NCBI GenBank assembly: GCA_024643595.1
Contig: JAHEMS010000201.1
Coordinates: 1-6,701, forward strand
Length of the DNA: 6,701 nucleotides
Source: Bacteroidota bacterium
GTDB taxonomy: Bacteria > Bacteroidota > Bacteroidia > Cytophagales > Cyclobacteriaceae
Direction of reading: 5' to 3'
The notes under the pieces were generated by a model. It did no database searches. It was not told the DNA's origin and worked only from the letters and a program-made list of their open reading frames with translations. Numbering within the stretch: the first letter of the stretch is position 1; the number at the start of each line of letters is the position of its first letter. Below, in pieces: positions 5,925 to 6,701 of this stretch. The position numbers were made by a program, and so were the translations under genes.

Positions 5925-6701
5925 TTGAATCTCCCCTTCTTCATAGCGACCCGCTATTTTCTTTCCAAGCGAAAGAAGAATTTCATTAACATCATCGCCA
6001 TTCTTTCCATGGTGGGCATTGCCTTTTCTACGGCCGCCCTTATCATTGTGCTTTCCGTTTTTAATGGATTAGAAGGACTGCTGCGATCGCTTTACACCTC
6101 ATTCGATCCTGAAATAAAAATTGAACTGGCAAAAGGAAAATCGTTTGAGGCAACCGACGAGTTGTTATCTAAATTGAAATCCATAGCAGGCGTAGGCATT
6201 GTTACGGAAGTCATTGAAGATTATGCCTACGTGCGCTACCATGAAGCTGATATGGTCGTGACAATGAAAGGCATGAGTGACAATTTTATTGATCAACATC
6301 GGCTGGATAATCATTTAGTTGACGGTGAATTGGTGTTGCGAAAAAATGGCGTTCAATATGCCATCATCGGCCAAGGGGTGCGGTATTCTCTTTCAGTGAA
6401 TGTTGAAGAAAATATTTTTCCACTTCAGGTATTTTATATTAAAAACACAAAATCTACTTCGTTGGATCCTTCTCAACTCTATGCACAAAATTCGCTTCAG
6501 CCTGGAGGTGTATTTTCTATCGAAAAAACCTATGATGAAAATTTTATTTTTGTTCCCCTCGATTTTGCCAGAGACCTGCTCAACTATGGTAACAAACGAA
6601 CCGCACTAGAGATACAAACCATATCAGGAACCAATGTTGCTGCGGTTCAAGACAGAATCAGGCATTTACTGGGCGATTCGTTTCGGGTGCTATCTAACGA
6701 A
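5925..6701 (+). CDS. ABC-transporter permease, LolC/LolE/FtsX type (N-terminal part, runs off window)
   Basis: 259 codons are visible and the frame is open to the last base, so about 60% of a typical ~400-residue permease is present. The only usable initiator is TTG at 5925: the frame is the same as rbfA, whose TAG stop at 5907-5909 closes it upstream, and no ATG or GTG lies between. The resulting start (Met-Asn-Leu-Pro-Phe-Phe-Ile-Ala, then RYFLSKRKKNFINII) matches the usual N-terminus of Bacteroidota members. Residues about 21-47 are the first membrane helix, ending in the family motif SVFNGLE (44-50). Residues about 50-259 are the extracytoplasmic MacB-like domain. The family includes LolCE, which releases lipoproteins from the inner membrane, but many Bacteroidota members are unassigned, so no gene symbol is given. 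The remaining helices and any ATPase partner lie outside the window. It probably shares rbfA's promoter. Confidence 0.87.
   Translation, partial: MNLPFFIATRYFLSKRKKNFINIIAILSMVGIAFSTAALIIVLSVFNGLEGLLRSLYTSFDPEIKIELAKGKSFEATDELLSKLKSIAGVGIVTEVIEDYAYVRYHEADMVVTMKGMSDNFIDQHRLDNHLVDGELVLRKNGVQYAIIGQGVRYSLSVNVEENIFPLQVFYIKNTKSTSLDPSQLYAQNSLQPGGVFSIEKTYDENFIFVPLDFARDLLNYGNKRTALEIQTISGTNVAAVQDRIRHLLGDSFRVLSNE

Noticed and set aside
6400..6609. 69-residue + strand ORF starting with ATG
   Set aside because: It is out of frame with the permease, whose homologous frame is open from 5925 to the window end.

Overview
The window looks like chromosomal DNA of a member of the Bacteroidota, probably the Cytophagales/Cyclobacteriaceae side of the phylum, although the exact lineage is inference. 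The evidence is moderate-to-low GC, exact TAnnTTTG promoter -7 elements just upstream of gene starts, weak or absent Shine-Dalgarno sequences, a ~1000-residue AsmA-like protein of the Bacteroidota type, and rbfA followed directly by an FtsX/LolE-type permease.

Layout. Positions 1-401 have no firm gene. The first ~95 bases carry a striking set of TAAC repeats, mostly 11 bp apart, resembling binding sites of an OmpR/PhoB-family regulator. They are followed by about 280 bp of unassigned sequence with two weak small-ORF candidates. A large asmA-like gene (402-3389, +) comes next. It converges on a two-gene leftward unit: a GT-C membrane glycosyltransferase (5445-4030, -) followed 27 bp later by a small lipoprotein (4002-3436, -). 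The two transcription units meet at a stem-loop terminator (3405-3437) that covers two bases of the lipoprotein stop codon. Transcribed rightward from 5538 are rbfA and, 15 bp after it, an ABC-transporter permease of the LolC/LolE/FtsX type. The permease begins at a TTG codon and runs off the right edge.

How the genes relate. Three of the five proteins belong to the cell envelope: an inner-membrane-anchored AsmA protein (the family is linked to lipid traffic to the outer membrane), a polyprenyl-sugar-dependent glycosyltransferase and an FtsX/LolE-like permease. The small lipoprotein is of unknown function. RbfA is a 30S ribosome maturation factor. The block looks like ordinary core genome; I see no mobile element, tRNA, rRNA or CRISPR array. 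I found no convincing new system. The best leads are the TAAC repeat cluster at the left edge, the internal repeats of the AsmA-like protein, and the very short or absent leader implied for rbfA.
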